Counted from the stretch's first letter, positions 28,098 to 37,788 are shown. The stretch: DNA of 64,000 nucleotides from Aureibaculum marinum (GCF_003813905.1 NZ_RPFJ01000005.1:62001-126000), one strand, 5' to 3'. Translations and numbers: made by a program. The notes: generated by a model from the sequence alone, not told the origin.

Positions 28098-28427
28098 ATG
28101 AAAACATTTGTAATATTAGTTTTTATACTAATGTCTTTTGCAAACATTAATGCTCAAGACCAACATAAATTTACCGGAACTTTTTCTGGTATTACCGATA
28201 ATTATTACTTTAATTTTAAGGATACTGACGGGAAAATAATTGAATTTAATGAAATGTCCGATGATGTTACCATAGATTTATTTGATGAAAATGTTATTGG
28301 TAAAAAGTTCGAAATTAAATGGAAAGTTATCACAATAGAACTAACAGACGAAAGTGGTGAACCCACAGGAGAAACCACTACAGGTAAACAAATTGTTACT
28401 ATAAAAGAAATTCTATCTAAAAAATAA
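28098..28427 (+). CDS. Small secreted protein of unknown function
   Basis: 109 residues with a clear signal peptide (MKTFVILVFILMSFANINAQ, cleavage likely after residue 19 or 20). The mature part, about 90 residues, is acidic and beta-rich (HKFTGTFSGITDNYYFNFKDTDG, then KKFEIKWKVITIEL). The ATG at 28098 is preferred because the 39 residues read upstream of it show no coding character and hide the signal peptide. It lies on the opposite strand between tig and clpP, interrupting that cluster. No family recognised. Confidence 0.7.
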   Translation: MKTFVILVFILMSFANINAQDQHKFTGTFSGITDNYYFNFKDTDGKIIEFNEMSDDVTIDLFDENVIGKKFEIKWKVITIELTDESGEPTGETTTGKQIVTIKEILSKK

Positions 28428-28483
28428 TAGCAATTTTATTGATTTTACTTTTCAAGAATCAGCACTGGTTAAATTAAGTAGCA

Positions 28484-28518
28484 AAAAAAATCCCAAAATT
28501 AAGATTTCGGGATTTTTC
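28484..28518. terminator. Bidirectional terminator between the small secreted protein gene and tig
   Basis: Arms around AAAAATCCCAAAAT and ATTTCGGGATTTTT pair with one mismatch, with an A-run to the left and a T-rich stretch to the right; convergent genes lie on both sides. Confidence 0.75.
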
Positions 28519-28537
28519 TTATAGATTAAAGTTAAGT

Positions 28538-29860
28538 TTATTTATAAACCTCTTTTACAAATTCATCAAAAGAAACTTCTTTAATTTTTAACTTTACGTT
28601 TTCTTTATAGAATGTTAATAATTTTTGACTCATTAATTGCTCAGACAAACGTTTCGCTTCTTCTTGATTACTAAGAATTCTTCCTGCAATTTCTTCCAAT
28701 TCTTTTTCTTCTGGATTTACATTTCCATATTGAGCCATTTGGCTTTTAATAAAACCTTTTGCAAATTCTTTTAACTCATCAAAGGTTACTTGCAAATTAT
28801 TGTCTTTACTAATTTTACTTTCAATCAATTGATAACGCAATCCTTTTTCAGAACGCTCATACTCATCTTTTGCTTCTTGTTCTGAAAGTTGTTTTTCACC
28901 AGCTACAGCAATCCATTTTTGTAAAAATTCTGCAGGCAAATCAAATTTAGTATTTTCAATCAATGCTTCTGTTACAGCATTTAATAATTGCTGGTCTGAT
29001 TGTTGTTCAAATTGCTTTTCAGCATCTTCTTTTAAACGATTTTTGAACTCTTCTTCACTTTTTACAATACCTTCACCAAATAATTTATCAAATAATTCTT
29101 GATTCAACTCAGCTGGCTCAGTTTCAGAAATTTCATTTACAGTAAATTGCACTTCAACATCTAAATCATGTGCAACGTCATGCTCAACACCTAAATGATT
29201 TTGCAATAAATGATCATCAACAAAAAGGCCTTTAGTTTTTAAGGTAATTACATCCCCAACTTTAGCTCCTTTAAAAAGTTTTGCATTGGTTTTACCTTTT
29301 ACCTTATCTAATTTAAATGTAGTTTTTTTCTCAATTTCTTTCTCTTCATTAACAAAAGTTCCTGTAATGTTAGAATTTTCAGAAATTTCTGTTTGCGAAA
29401 TCATTTTACCATAACGCTCTTGAATATTTTTTACTTGATCGTCCAACATTTTTTTGTCGGCAACAATTTTATAGCTATTTATGGCTTTTTTAGGTTGTAA
29501 GTTTACCTCAAAATCAGGAACTAAACCTAATTCAAACTCAAAAGAAAACTTATCGGCATCCCAAGAAAAATCTTCTTGCGTTTTAGGTAAAGGATTACCT
29601 AAAATATCCAATTTTTCTTCAATCAAAAACTTATTCAATGATTCTTGTAATAATTTATTTACCTCATCAATAAGAACAGGTTTTTCGTATTGTCTCTTTA
29701 CCAAACTCATAGGTACATGCCCCTTTCTAAAACCTGGTATGTTTGCATTTTTACGATAATCGCGTAAAATTTCAGCTACTTTATTTTGATAATCTTCTTC
29801 TGTAATATCAATTTTCACTACAGCATTTAAATCATCAATATTTTCTTTAGTAATATTCAT
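28538..29860 (-). CDS. tig: Trigger factor
   Basis: Ribosome-associated chaperone that meets nascent chains at the exit tunnel. 440 residues. The ribosome-binding signature GFRKGHVPMSLVKRQY is at about 43-58; a PPIase-like middle segment (about 150-245) is divergent in sequence, as is usual in Bacteroidota; the C-terminal substrate-binding arms follow (about 260-430). It precedes clpP and clpX in the same direction, apart from the opposite-strand small gene in between. Confidence 0.93.
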   Translation of the reverse strand: MNITKENIDDLNAVVKIDITEEDYQNKVAEILRDYRKNANIPGFRKGHVPMSLVKRQYEKPVLIDEVNKLLQESLNKFLIEEKLDILGNPLPKTQEDFSWDADKFSFEFELGLVPDFEVNLQPKKAINSYKIVADKKMLDDQVKNIQERYGKMISQTEISENSNITGTFVNEEKEIEKKTTFKLDKVKGKTNAKLFKGAKVGDVITLKTKGLFVDDHLLQNHLGVEHDVAHDLDVEVQFTVNEISETEPAELNQELFDKLFGEGIVKSEEEFKNRLKEDAEKQFEQQSDQQLLNAVTEALIENTKFDLPAEFLQKWIAVAGEKQLSEQEAKDEYERSEKGLRYQLIESKISKDNNLQVTFDELKEFAKGFIKSQMAQYGNVNPEEKELEEIAGRILSNQEEAKRLSEQLMSQKLLTFYKENVKLKIKEVSFDEFVKEVYK

Positions 29861-29943
29861 CTTATTTTTGTTTACTTTAAATTTGGGAAATGTAATATCT
29901 CCTTAGCGGGTGCAAAATTAGTAAATTTCTACTATATAACAAG

Positions 29944-30303
29944 TTATGAAACACGCTTTTGTTCATCTTCTTTTAACAAGGAAAATAAAATGGATTGAAA
30001 AAATGATAGCAACAAACTAAATAGCAGTGCATACCAAAATCCTGAAACTGCAAATCCATCTACTAGCTTACCTGCTAACAAAATAATAATTGCATTAATT
30101 ACAAATAAAAACAACCCAAGTGTTACAATAGTTAATGGTAGTGTAAATAAAATTATTAAAGGTTTTATAAAAACACGTAATATACCTAAAACAATAGCAA
30201 CTAATATTGCTGTTGTATAAGACGCCACTTCAATTCCTGGTAAAATTTTTGCTAAAATAACCACAGCAATTGCAGTTAACAGTACTTTTAAAATTAGTTT
30301 CAT
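29944..30303 (-). CDS. Phage holin family 4 / DUF membrane protein
   Basis: 119 residues with four hydrophobic segments (starting LILKVLLTAIAVVILAKILPGIEV, then RVFIKPLIILFTLPLTIVTLGLFLFVINAIIILLAGKLVDGF). This matches the membrane family labelled phage_holin_4_2, which is widespread on bacterial chromosomes away from prophages. No phage gene is nearby, so a holin role is not supported. Stand-alone gene. Confidence 0.85.
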   Translation of the reverse strand: MKLILKVLLTAIAVVILAKILPGIEVASYTTAILVAIVLGILRVFIKPLIILFTLPLTIVTLGLFLFVINAIIILLAGKLVDGFAVSGFWYALLFSLLLSFFQSILFSLLKEDEQKRVS

Positions 30304-30411
30304 ATATTTTCATTTTAATTCTCTTGATTACATTAAAAGAGAAGAAATTTAAATTATTACATTTTGCATAATAATATGCATCTGATTTTATTCAACTAAC
30401 ATGCCAAAATA

Positions 30412-31179
30412 TTATTTCGCTATAAAGTCGACAACATAGTTATAAAAATCAGTCGGATTCTCTGCATGCAACCAATGACCTGCATTTTTGACAGTTTTTA
30501 TTATCGCTTTTGGAAAATGCGATTTAACTAATGTAGCATCTCCATCAGAAATATATCCTGAATTTTCTCCTTTTAAAAATAATGTTTCTCCTTCAAATAC
30601 AGATAACGAAGGTAATGGAGTTCCAATTTCATCCATATTTTCAATTAACCCTTCCAAATTAAACCGAAATGCAAGCTCTTCTTTTGTTTTCCAGTATACG
30701 TTTTTTAGTAAAAATTGCCGCACTCCCCATTCTGGAATATATTTTTTTAACACTTCTTCTACTTCTCCTCTTGTCTTTTGTTCTGAAAAATCTATAGCTA
30801 ACAATCCTTCCAAAATTGTATCGTGATGTCGTGGATAAAACTTCGGTCCAATATCAGCCACTATTAATTTATTCATTCTTTCAGGATAGGTTACAGCAAA
30901 CAACATTGCTACCTTACCTCCCATTGAGTGACCAATTAAATTGACTTTTTTCAGATTATGATACTCAATATAACGTAATAAATCTTCAGCCATAAGCTCA
31001 TAATTAAAATCAGAGGAATGAAAACTTCTTCCATGATTACGTTGATCTACTAAATGAACTTGATAATGTTCTGAAAATTTATTTGATAGCGATTTCCAAT
31101 TATCTCCCATACCTAAGAATCCATGTAGTATAATAAGCGGATCTCCACTACCCTTTACATTTGAATTTAAAATTTCCAT
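30412..31179 (-). CDS. Alpha/beta hydrolase (YbfF-like esterase)
   Basis: 255 residues, typical alpha/beta hydrolase fold: oxyanion-loop HGFLGMGDNW, nucleophile elbow IGHSMGGKVAML, and catalytic histidine in NAGHWLHAENP near the end. No signal peptide, so cytoplasmic. Its ATG overlaps the stop codon of pdxJ (TAATG at 31177-31181 read on the minus strand), so the two are translationally coupled. Substrate is unknown; YbfF-type enzymes cleave short acyl esters and thioesters. Confidence 0.88.
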   Translation of the reverse strand: MEILNSNVKGSGDPLIILHGFLGMGDNWKSLSNKFSEHYQVHLVDQRNHGRSFHSSDFNYELMAEDLLRYIEYHNLKKVNLIGHSMGGKVAMLFAVTYPERMNKLIVADIGPKFYPRHHDTILEGLLAIDFSEQKTRGEVEEVLKKYIPEWGVRQFLLKNVYWKTKEELAFRFNLEGLIENMDEIGTPLPSLSVFEGETLFLKGENSGYISDGDATLVKSHFPKAIIKTVKNAGHWLHAENPTDFYNYVVDFIAK

Positions 31180-31892
31180 TATTGCAATTTATGTAAATAC
31201 ATTTTTACTACATTCTCCAAACCTAAATACAATGCTTCCGAAATTAACGCATGACCTATAGAAACCTCTAATAAATTAGGGATTTTATCAGCAAAATATT
31301 CTACATTATCAAGACTTAAATCATGCCCAGCATTTATCCCCAACCCTAATTCATTTGCCAATTTTGCAGCATCAACATAAGGAATAATTGCATCTTTATT
31401 GCCTTTTGCATATTCTGTAGCGTAAGCTTCTGTATAAAGTTCAATTCTATCTGTACCAGTTTTAGCTGAAGCTTCAATTAACTTTAAATCAGGATCCATA
31501 AAAATTGAAGTTCTAATTTTATTTCTTTTAAACTCTGCTACAACTTCAGTTAAAAATTCCTGATTTTTAATAGTATCCCAACCTGCATTTGAAGTAATAG
31601 CATCAATAGCATCAGGCACTAATGTAACTTGAGTAGGTTTTACAGCCAATACTAAGTCAATAAATTGTTGAATAGGATTTCCTTCAATATTATATTCTGT
31701 TACAACTAAAGGTACTAAATCATATGCATCTTTATATCTAATATGTCTTTCGTCTGGTCTTGGATGTATTGTAATTCCTTGTGCTCCAAACTCCTGAACA
31801 TCAACTGCAACTTTTAACAAATCAGGCGTATTACCACCTCTTGAATTACGTAAAGTTGCAATTTTATTAATATTTACACTTAACTTTGTCAT
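31179..31892 (-). CDS. pdxJ: Pyridoxine 5'-phosphate synthase
   Basis: Condenses 1-deoxyxylulose 5-phosphate with 3-amino-2-oxopropyl phosphate in the last ring-forming step of vitamin B6 synthesis. 237 residues, TIM barrel. Signatures: [21 protein letters not shown] at the N-terminus, [29 protein letters not shown], and [14 protein letters not shown]. Coupled to the alpha/beta hydrolase downstream by a TAATG overlap. Divergent from the CBS-domain gene. Confidence 0.95.
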   Translation of the reverse strand: MTKLSVNINKIATLRNSRGGNTPDLLKVAVDVQEFGAQGITIHPRPDERHIRYKDAYDLVPLVVTEYNIEGNPIQQFIDLVLAVKPTQVTLVPDAIDAITSNAGWDTIKNQEFLTEVVAEFKRNKIRTSIFMDPDLKLIEASAKTGTDRIELYTEAYATEYAKGNKDAIIPYVDAAKLANELGLGINAGHDLSLDNVEYFADKIPNLLEVSIGHALISEALYLGLENVVKMYLHKLQ

Positions 31893-32074
31893 TATAGTTT
31901 TTTTAATTTTCTGATTCTCATTAACTTTTGTACCGTTTACATTCAGAGGTTTAGTTGATAAGAAGTTACAACATACTTTTACATAGTTAATAAGCTCAGT
32001 TTGTTATTTATTAAAATTTACAAAAACAAAATTAGTGTATTTGTTGTATAATTTTAGTTATTTTGCAATATAAT

Positions 32075-32734
32075 ATGAATACATCAAATTACATATCTAA
32101 AGATATAAAACCTTTACTACTTACAGACAAAATAAGTAATGCTAAAAAATTATTTAACTCACTTACTTGCACGCACTTGCCAATAATTAAAGAAGGTAAT
32201 TTTATTGGTTTAATTGCTGAAAATGATATTCAAACTATTATTGAAGATAATCAATCTATTTCTGAATACTACTACCTAATCCAATCTTTTTTTGCTTTAG
32301 AGAACGCCAACTGGTTTGAACTCTTAAAAATATTTGCAATAAATGAGACTACCATTATTCCTGTTGTAACTAACAAACAAAAGTATTTAGGATATTATGA
32401 ATTGGCTGATATTTTAAATATTTTTAACAACACACCATTTTTAAATCAAAGTGGTGCGGTTGTGGTTATTTCTAAGGATGTTAATGATTATTCTTTTAGT
32501 GAAATTTCTCAAATAGTAGAATCTAATAATGCAAAAGTACTTGGAGCTTTTATTTCAAAAATAGATAAAGAATTTGTTGAAGTGACTCTAAAAATAAGTG
32601 ATCATGACTTAAATAACACCATTCAATCTTTTAGAAGATACAATTATAGCATTTTAAATAACTTCCATTTTGACGAGTATCTTAATACGTTGAAAGAGCG
32701 GTCAGATTATTTGCAAAAGTATTTAAATATGTAA
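32075..32734 (+). CDS. CBS-domain protein
   Basis: About 219 residues with two CBS modules (about 12-60 and 75-115; CTHLPIIKEGNFIGLIAENDIQ and TTIIPVVTNKQKYLGYYELADI) followed by an ACT-like beta-alpha segment (about 130-190). CBS pairs bind adenosyl nucleotides. The ATG at 32075 is taken as the start; a TTG at 32063 would place the likely -7 element TATTTTG (32059-32065) inside the gene. In many Flavobacteriia a gene of this type between pdxJ and nadK begins an envelope-assembly cluster; here nadK does not follow and an aminotransferase gene comes next. Confidence 0.82.
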   Translation: MNTSNYISKDIKPLLLTDKISNAKKLFNSLTCTHLPIIKEGNFIGLIAENDIQTIIEDNQSISEYYYLIQSFFALENANWFELLKIFAINETTIIPVVTNKQKYLGYYELADILNIFNNTPFLNQSGAVVVISKDVNDYSFSEISQIVESNNAKVLGAFISKIDKEFVEVTLKISDHDLNNTIQSFRRYNYSILNNFHFDEYLNTLKERSDYLQKYLNM

Positions 32735-32947
32735 AACAAGCATTTAAACAAAGTCTAATCACCAAACACTTCTAACCTCTATTCCGTGTTACACATTATA
32801 AATTACACGTTGTAGTTACATAAAATATTATACTTTTTAATCTGTTTCGTTTAAATTATAACTTTTAATGAATTAATAAACATTTACTACTATTTCTACA
32901 TTTTAATTTTTAATTTTGCTACCTAATTTATAATTTGATTAATAATT

Positions 32948-34132
32948 ATGCAACAACTGTCAAATAGAATTAACAATCTGCCTGTTTCTCAAACATTAGC
33001 TATGGCAGCAAAAGCTCGTGAGCTAAAAACACAAGGTAAAGACATTATTAGTTTAAGTTTAGGTGAACCTGATTTTAATACTCCCGATTTCATCAAAGAA
33101 GCTGCTAAACAAGCAATTGATGATAATTACAACTCATATTCACCAGTTGATGGTTATTTAGATTTACGGGAAGCTATTTGCAGAAAATTTAAACGAGATA
33201 ACAATCTTACTTATAGCCCAAATCAAATAGTAGTTTCTACTGGAGCGAAACAGTCTATTGCAAACGTTGCTATGGTATTATTAAATCCAGGGGACGAGGT
33301 ATTATTGCCTGCACCTTATTGGGTAAGTTATTCAGCTATTGCTACGTTAGCAGAAGCCACTTACAAAGAAATTCCTTCAGGTATTGAAACAGATTTTAAA
33401 ATTACTCCTGAACAGCTGGAAGCAGCAATAACACCAAAAACAAAATTAATTTTCTTTAATTCTCCAAACAATCCTAGTGGTACAGTTTATACTGAAAGTG
33501 AATATAGAGCATTTGCAGAGGTATTAGAAAAATATCCAAATATTTACATTTTATCTGATGAAATTTACGAGCATATTAATTACGGCCAACCTAATTTCAG
33601 TTTTGCAAGTATTGAGAGTATGTACGACAGAACCATTACTGTAAATGGCGTTGCCAAAGCTTTTGCCATGACTGGTTGGAGAATTGGTTATATGGGTGCT
33701 CCTGATTGGATTGCCAAAGCGTGTACCAAAATGCAGGGACAAATTACTTCTGGTGCCAATTGTATTGCTCAACGGGCAACAATTGCTGCATTAAACGCTC
33801 CTGTTTCTAAAATTCAATTTATGGTCGATGAGTTTCATAAAAGACGTGATTTGGTATTAGATTTATTATCAGAAATTGAAGGAATATCTATAAATACACC
33901 AAAAGGAGCTTTTTATGTTTTTCCAGACGTATCGTCATATTTTGGAAAAACTATTGATGGTGTTACTATTAATAACGCTGGAGATTTTTCAATGTTTCTT
34001 TTAGAAAAAGCAAATGTAGCCACTGTAACAGGTGAAGCTTTTGGAGCTCCAAATTGCATTAGACTTTCATATGCAGCATCAACTGAAGAGTTAAAAGAAG
34101 CATTTAAGCGAATTAAAAACGTATTAAATTAA
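32948..34132 (+). CDS. PLP-dependent aspartate-type aminotransferase
   Basis: Class I/II aminotransferase, 394 residues. PLP-binding lysine K237 in VNGVAKAFAMTGWRIGYMG; substrate-carboxylate arginine in PNCIRLSYAAS near the C-terminus; NSPNNPSGTVY and LSDEIYEHI also conserved. The closest functional class is aspartate or prephenate aminotransferase (AspC/AspB), using 2-oxoglutarate/glutamate. Its stop overlaps the next start (TAATG), coupling it to the thioesterase gene. Confidence 0.92.
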   Translation: MQQLSNRINNLPVSQTLAMAAKARELKTQGKDIISLSLGEPDFNTPDFIKEAAKQAIDDNYNSYSPVDGYLDLREAICRKFKRDNNLTYSPNQIVVSTGAKQSIANVAMVLLNPGDEVLLPAPYWVSYSAIATLAEATYKEIPSGIETDFKITPEQLEAAITPKTKLIFFNSPNNPSGTVYTESEYRAFAEVLEKYPNIYILSDEIYEHINYGQPNFSFASIESMYDRTITVNGVAKAFAMTGWRIGYMGAPDWIAKACTKMQGQITSGANCIAQRATIAALNAPVSKIQFMVDEFHKRRDLVLDLLSEIEGISINTPKGAFYVFPDVSSYFGKTIDGVTINNAGDFSMFLLEKANVATVTGEAFGAPNCIRLSYAASTEELKEAFKRIKNVLN

Positions 34133-34593
34133 TGGAAATTAATAAAACATTTAAATACTCTTTTAAAACAAGATGGTCTGATTTTGATCCGAATAGACAC
34201 CTTCGACATACAGCTTATAATGACTATGCCGCAGAAAGTAGAGTTCGTTATTTAAACGAACATGGATTTGATATGGCTAGATTTTCAAAGGAAAATATTG
34301 GTCCGATTTTATTCAAAGAAGAAACCACTTTTTACAGAGAAATAACTATGGGTGAAGACATTACTATAGAATTATTTCTAGAAGGTTTATCAGAAAACGG
34401 AGAACGTTTTAAATTTCTGCATAAAATTTATAAAGAAAACGGTGTTTTAAGTGCCGAAATTATTGTTTTAGGAGCTTGGCTAGATTTAATTAAGAGAAAA
34501 CTTACCCAACCACCTGCCGATTTAGTAACTACGTTTAAAACCTTGACAAAATCAGAAAATTTTGAAGAAATTGTTTTAGGGGTTAAAAATTAA
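34132..34593 (+). CDS. Acyl-CoA thioesterase, hot-dog fold (4HBT type)
   Basis: 153 residues with a single hot-dog domain. The active-site region TRWSDFDPNRHLRHTAYNDYAAESRVRYL has the conserved Asp-x-x-x-H pattern of 4-hydroxybenzoyl-CoA thioesterase-like enzymes. Overlaps the aminotransferase by TAATG, and the nuclease gene starts 5 bases after it, so the three form an operon. Acyl-CoA substrate not determinable. Confidence 0.88.
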   Translation: MEINKTFKYSFKTRWSDFDPNRHLRHTAYNDYAAESRVRYLNEHGFDMARFSKENIGPILFKEETTFYREITMGEDITIELFLEGLSENGERFKFLHKIYKENGVLSAEIIVLGAWLDLIKRKLTQPPADLVTTFKTLTKSENFEEIVLGVKN

Positions 34594-34598
34594 AAGTT

Positions 34599-35396
34599 TT
34601 GCATTTAAAAAACAAACCTTTTGTCTACCTTTTACTATTACTTTTAATAAGTGCAGTCATTTATTTATTTCTTCCCAATAAGGATAGAAATAATGATAAT
34701 GTTACCACTGTTATTAATTCTGATTTTAATTACTTACCTACATCAACCACAAATACCATAATTAAACATCAGTATTACAGCTTGTCTTACCACGAAGATT
34801 ATGAACAAGCCGAATGGGTGGCTTATGAATTGAAAAAAGAAGATTTAAGTAATTCTAATAGAAAACGTCCTTATTTTATTCAAGATAAAAAGGTAAAAAC
34901 TCAGTCGGCAGACTATAGAAATTATAAAAATTCAGGATATACAAAAGGACATTTATGCCCTGCAGCAGACAGAAAATTTTCTAAAAATGCTTATGACGAA
35001 ACTTTTTTAACTTCAAATATATCTCCTCAAAAAGGTGATTTTAATAGTGGCATTTGGAATAGATTAGAACGAAAAACTCGATATTGGGCTAATAAAGACG
35101 AACAACTTTTTGTGGTTACGGGTGGTATTTTAAAAAACAACCTCAAAACTATTGGCCAAGAAAAAGTTGCTGTACCTGAACAATTTTACAAAATTTTACT
35201 TGACTATTCTGAACCAGAAATAAAAGCCATTGCTTTTTTAGTTCCACATGAAGAGTCAAAAGCACCACTATACAAATTTGTAGTTTCAATTGACAGCTTA
35301 GAAACTATAACAGGTATAGATTTCTTTCCTACTTTGCCAGATACTATTGAAGAAAAATTAGAATCTAATTCCAGTTATAAAGATTGGAGTTTTTAG
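34599..35396 (+). CDS. Membrane-anchored or exported DNA/RNA non-specific endonuclease
   Basis: 265 residues. An N-terminal hydrophobic segment (PFVYLLLLLLISAVIYLFL, about 6-25) is followed by the beta-beta-alpha-metal endonuclease domain with GHLCPAADRKFS, the counterpart of the DRGH motif (here TKGH; the catalytic His is kept), and the metal-binding Asn in NSGIWNRLE. Likely acts in the periplasm or outside, degrading DNA/RNA for nutrients. The start codon is TTG at 34599, 5 bases past the thioesterase stop; there is no ATG before the hydrophobic segment. Confidence 0.88.
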   Translation: MHLKNKPFVYLLLLLLISAVIYLFLPNKDRNNDNVTTVINSDFNYLPTSTTNTIIKHQYYSLSYHEDYEQAEWVAYELKKEDLSNSNRKRPYFIQDKKVKTQSADYRNYKNSGYTKGHLCPAADRKFSKNAYDETFLTSNISPQKGDFNSGIWNRLERKTRYWANKDEQLFVVTGGILKNNLKTIGQEKVAVPEQFYKILLDYSEPEIKAIAFLVPHEESKAPLYKFVVSIDSLETITGIDFFPTLPDTIEEKLESNSSYKDWSF

Positions 35397-35405
35397 AAGA
35401 AATTA

Positions 35406-35549
35406 TTAAATTTCTGTACTCGATTTTAATATGGTTAGCAATCTGGTCATCTCTTCATTCTGATTTGTAAAAAGCAATAAAGCTAATAACGGTAAAGCAA
35501 TCAAATAATTAATAAATCTTATACTTATTTTAACAATTCTTTTTTTCAT
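35406..35549 (-). CDS. Candidate 47-residue membrane peptide
   Basis: A short open frame reading MKKRIVKISIRFINYLIALP at the start, continuing into LLALLLFTNQNEEMTRLL. It has a basic N-terminus, one hydrophobic helix of about 17 residues and a charged tail, i.e. the form of a single-pass small protein or an uncleaved signal anchor. It occupies part of the 324-base gap between the endonuclease gene and the AraC gene; nothing else was seen in that gap. No family recognised and no independent support for translation. Confidence 0.3.
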   Translation of the reverse strand: MKKRIVKISIRFINYLIALPLLALLLFTNQNEEMTRLLTILKSSTEI

Positions 35550-35720
35550 AATTAGGTCTGTTTAGCAACTACTAGAAATAGTAACGTAAACTATCAAAAA
35601 AAAATTGTTTAACATAACAAAGAAAGCTTCTTATGAAAGACCTTTATTGATTAATTTAAAACTTATTAATAAAATTTACTTACTGTAAAAACAGCAAATC
35701 TGTTAGAATAATTCTGTATA

Positions 35721-36623
35721 TTGTGCTTATATAATTCTAAATTAAATACAGTCAAAAAGAACAATCACATACCTAACATAACCTTTGAAAGCGATAATGA
35801 TGAAAAGGAATTTGAAATTCTCAATTTATCTACTTTATTTGCTAAAATAGAGGCTGGCTTAGATCATAATCCCAATTTACCACATAGGATTGACTTTTTT
35901 ATACTTTTGATTGTTACAGATGGTGTTGGCACTCATAAAGTTGATCTTATAGATTATTCTTTAAAAAAAGGTACAGTTTTAAAAATTGCAAAAGGACAAG
36001 TACATTCGTTTGAGCAAAATCCTAAATACAAAGGTTATCTAGTATTATTTACAGAAAAATTTGTACTGAATTATTTTTCAAAGTCATCCATTAAATTTAT
36101 CTCACATCTTTACAATTATCACATATCCGATACAGCTGTAAATGGCATCCAATATAATGATGACTTCATTACCCAACTTTACATTGAATTAGAAACCAAA
36201 AACAGTTATGCACAAAAAAATATTATAGCAGCAATGCTTGAATTGTACTTACTTAGATTAGAACGACTTTCACAAACCAACAATCTTCTACTACAAAATA
36301 AATTATATTCATTATTTACCAAATTTAAAAATCTTGTTGAAGAAAAGTACATCGCAACTAGAAATGTAAAAGATTATTCTAAAATGTTATCAATATCTCC
36401 AAAACTCCTAAATATAGTAGTTAAAGAATTCACCTTTAATACGGCCAAGCATTTTATTGATAATTTTGTGATTCTTGAAATAAAAAGAGCTGTAGTAAGT
36501 ACAGATAATAGCTTAAAGGAAATAGGATATGCTGTTGGGTTTGATGACATAACAAATTTTACAAAGTTCTTCAAAAAACACACTGGCATTACCCCTAAAC
36601 AATTTAAAAAGACTATAAAATAA
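35721..36623 (+). CDS. AraC-family transcriptional regulator
   Basis: About 300 residues. Cupin-like sensor (about 30-150; KGTVLKIAKGQVHSFEQNPKYKGYLVLF) and C-terminal AraC DNA-binding domain (about 205-300; YSKMLSISPKLLNIVVKEFTFNTAKHFIDNF and IGYAVGFDDITNFTKFFKKHTGITPKQF). The frame begins with TTG at 35721 and has no ATG upstream of the conserved part, so the exact start is uncertain. It lies 95 bases ahead of a MoaF-like secreted protein gene on the same strand, a likely target or partner. Confidence 0.85.
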   Translation: MCLYNSKLNTVKKNNHIPNITFESDNDEKEFEILNLSTLFAKIEAGLDHNPNLPHRIDFFILLIVTDGVGTHKVDLIDYSLKKGTVLKIAKGQVHSFEQNPKYKGYLVLFTEKFVLNYFSKSSIKFISHLYNYHISDTAVNGIQYNDDFITQLYIELETKNSYAQKNIIAAMLELYLLRLERLSQTNNLLLQNKLYSLFTKFKNLVEEKYIATRNVKDYSKMLSISPKLLNIVVKEFTFNTAKHFIDNFVILEIKRAVVSTDNSLKEIGYAVGFDDITNFTKFFKKHTGITPKQFKKTIK

Positions 36624-36718
36624 TCTCTGGATTACTTTTACCATTCTTTCCCTAACATTAACCTACTTTTTTTCTTCTCATTATTTCAACTTTGCTCCCA
36701 ACTTTAAAACAGAAAAAA

Positions 36719-37168
36719 ATGAAAATAAAATTGGTTACATTAATTATTCTTGCTTTATTAAATGTTGGATATAGTTTCTCACAAAGTAAAACAACTGAAA
36801 AAAATCAATATCAATTCGGAGAACCTGAACATTTCTTAGATGGTTATACTTTAAATTTTCAGTACCAAAATGGCACTGCAATACACATGGAGTTTAAACA
36901 TGGAAAAGCAAAATATGAATGGATTGCTGGTCCAACTAAGGGAAATGGAAATACTAATATCCCTTATCGTTCTCGTAAAATTGGAGACAATCTTTATTTA
37001 ATAAATTGGCATGAAACGGGTATAAAAGACTATTTAACTATAGTTTTTGATTTTGAAAAAATGATTGTTCATAGCTCTATAATTATTGGTTATGAAAACA
37101 AACCAGAAAGACAATTAAAAACAGTATTCAGAAGTGGAATTATTGATCATTTGAAAAGACCAGAATAG
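36719..37168 (+). CDS. Secreted MoaF-like calycin-fold protein
   Basis: 149 residues from the ATG at 36719, which places a clean signal peptide at the N-terminus (KIKLVTLIILALLNVGYSFS). The mature part shows a beta-barrel pattern seen in MoaF-related and phenolic-acid-decarboxylase-like proteins (LDGYTLNFQYQNGTAIHMEF, KAKYEWIAGP, DNLYLINWHETG). These proteins mostly lack a known activity; some bind small aromatic ligands. Sits directly after an AraC gene. Confidence 0.72.
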   Translation: MKIKLVTLIILALLNVGYSFSQSKTTEKNQYQFGEPEHFLDGYTLNFQYQNGTAIHMEFKHGKAKYEWIAGPTKGNGNTNIPYRSRKIGDNLYLINWHETGIKDYLTIVFDFEKMIVHSSIIIGYENKPERQLKTVFRSGIIDHLKRPE

Positions 37169-37371
37169 TTTTAATCAAAAATAAAACCTCTAAAAAAAGG
37201 TAAACAAGACAATTTTATTGAGGTTAGATTATACTTTTCCCTTTTTTCATACTACAACCAATAATAATGTCAAAATCTACAATAATCAGTTATTTTTTAA
37301 TAGTCGATTAAAATAACAAGGATCAATTAAACTTAACTAAGAGTTACTAATAACTTAAAAAAAATAAAATT

Positions 37372-37569
37372 ATGAGTCAAGTAACAAGCTGCCCAACTTG
37401 TGGAGGAAAATCAAAATTTAAAGAAAATAATAACAAAATAACTTATCAAGCCATTGAAGATGATGAGCTAATAAAAAAAGTAGTGCAACTTAAAAAAGCC
37501 ATGCACAAGTATAAAGAAAAAGCTGAAAAACTTGAAAAAGAATTAGCTGAAATTAAAGCTAAATCATAG
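37372..37569 (+). CDS. Small protein with one CxxC knuckle and coiled coil
   Basis: 65 residues. The N-terminus has a single zinc-knuckle-like pair (CPTCGG, residues 8-13) and the C-terminal half is a heptad-rich helix (IKKVVQLKKAMHKYKEKAEK). With only two cysteines, metal binding would need a dimer. No partner gene or family recognised; it stands alone between the MoaF-like gene and egtB. Confidence 0.55.
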   Translation: MSQVTSCPTCGGKSKFKENNNKITYQAIEDDELIKKVVQLKKAMHKYKEKAEKLEKELAEIKAKS

Positions 37570-37788
37570 TAGAAGAAATACCATTATTTAACAATGATAA
37601 TCTATTATAAAATATAATTTTACATGATACTATCATAACAAAAAAAGGTAAAAAAGCGGTTTACATAGCCGAATATTATAGAGTTTACGTAGCTTTAAGC
37701 AATTATTTTAAAGAAAGAGTTAACCTGGAAAGCCAAACAGATTAAAATAAACCACTTTTGGAATCCAACAAATTAGGGACTTGAATAC

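Noticed and set aside
29944-30303. Prophage holin
   Set aside because: The family label is historical; no lysis, tail or integrase gene is nearby, and such genes are common on Bacteroidota chromosomes.
37640-37743. Coding-like stretch before egtB (reading ending AVYIAEYYRVYVALSNYF and onward)
   Set aside because: No start codon in frame and only about 35 residues; possibly a gene remnant, but too short to claim.
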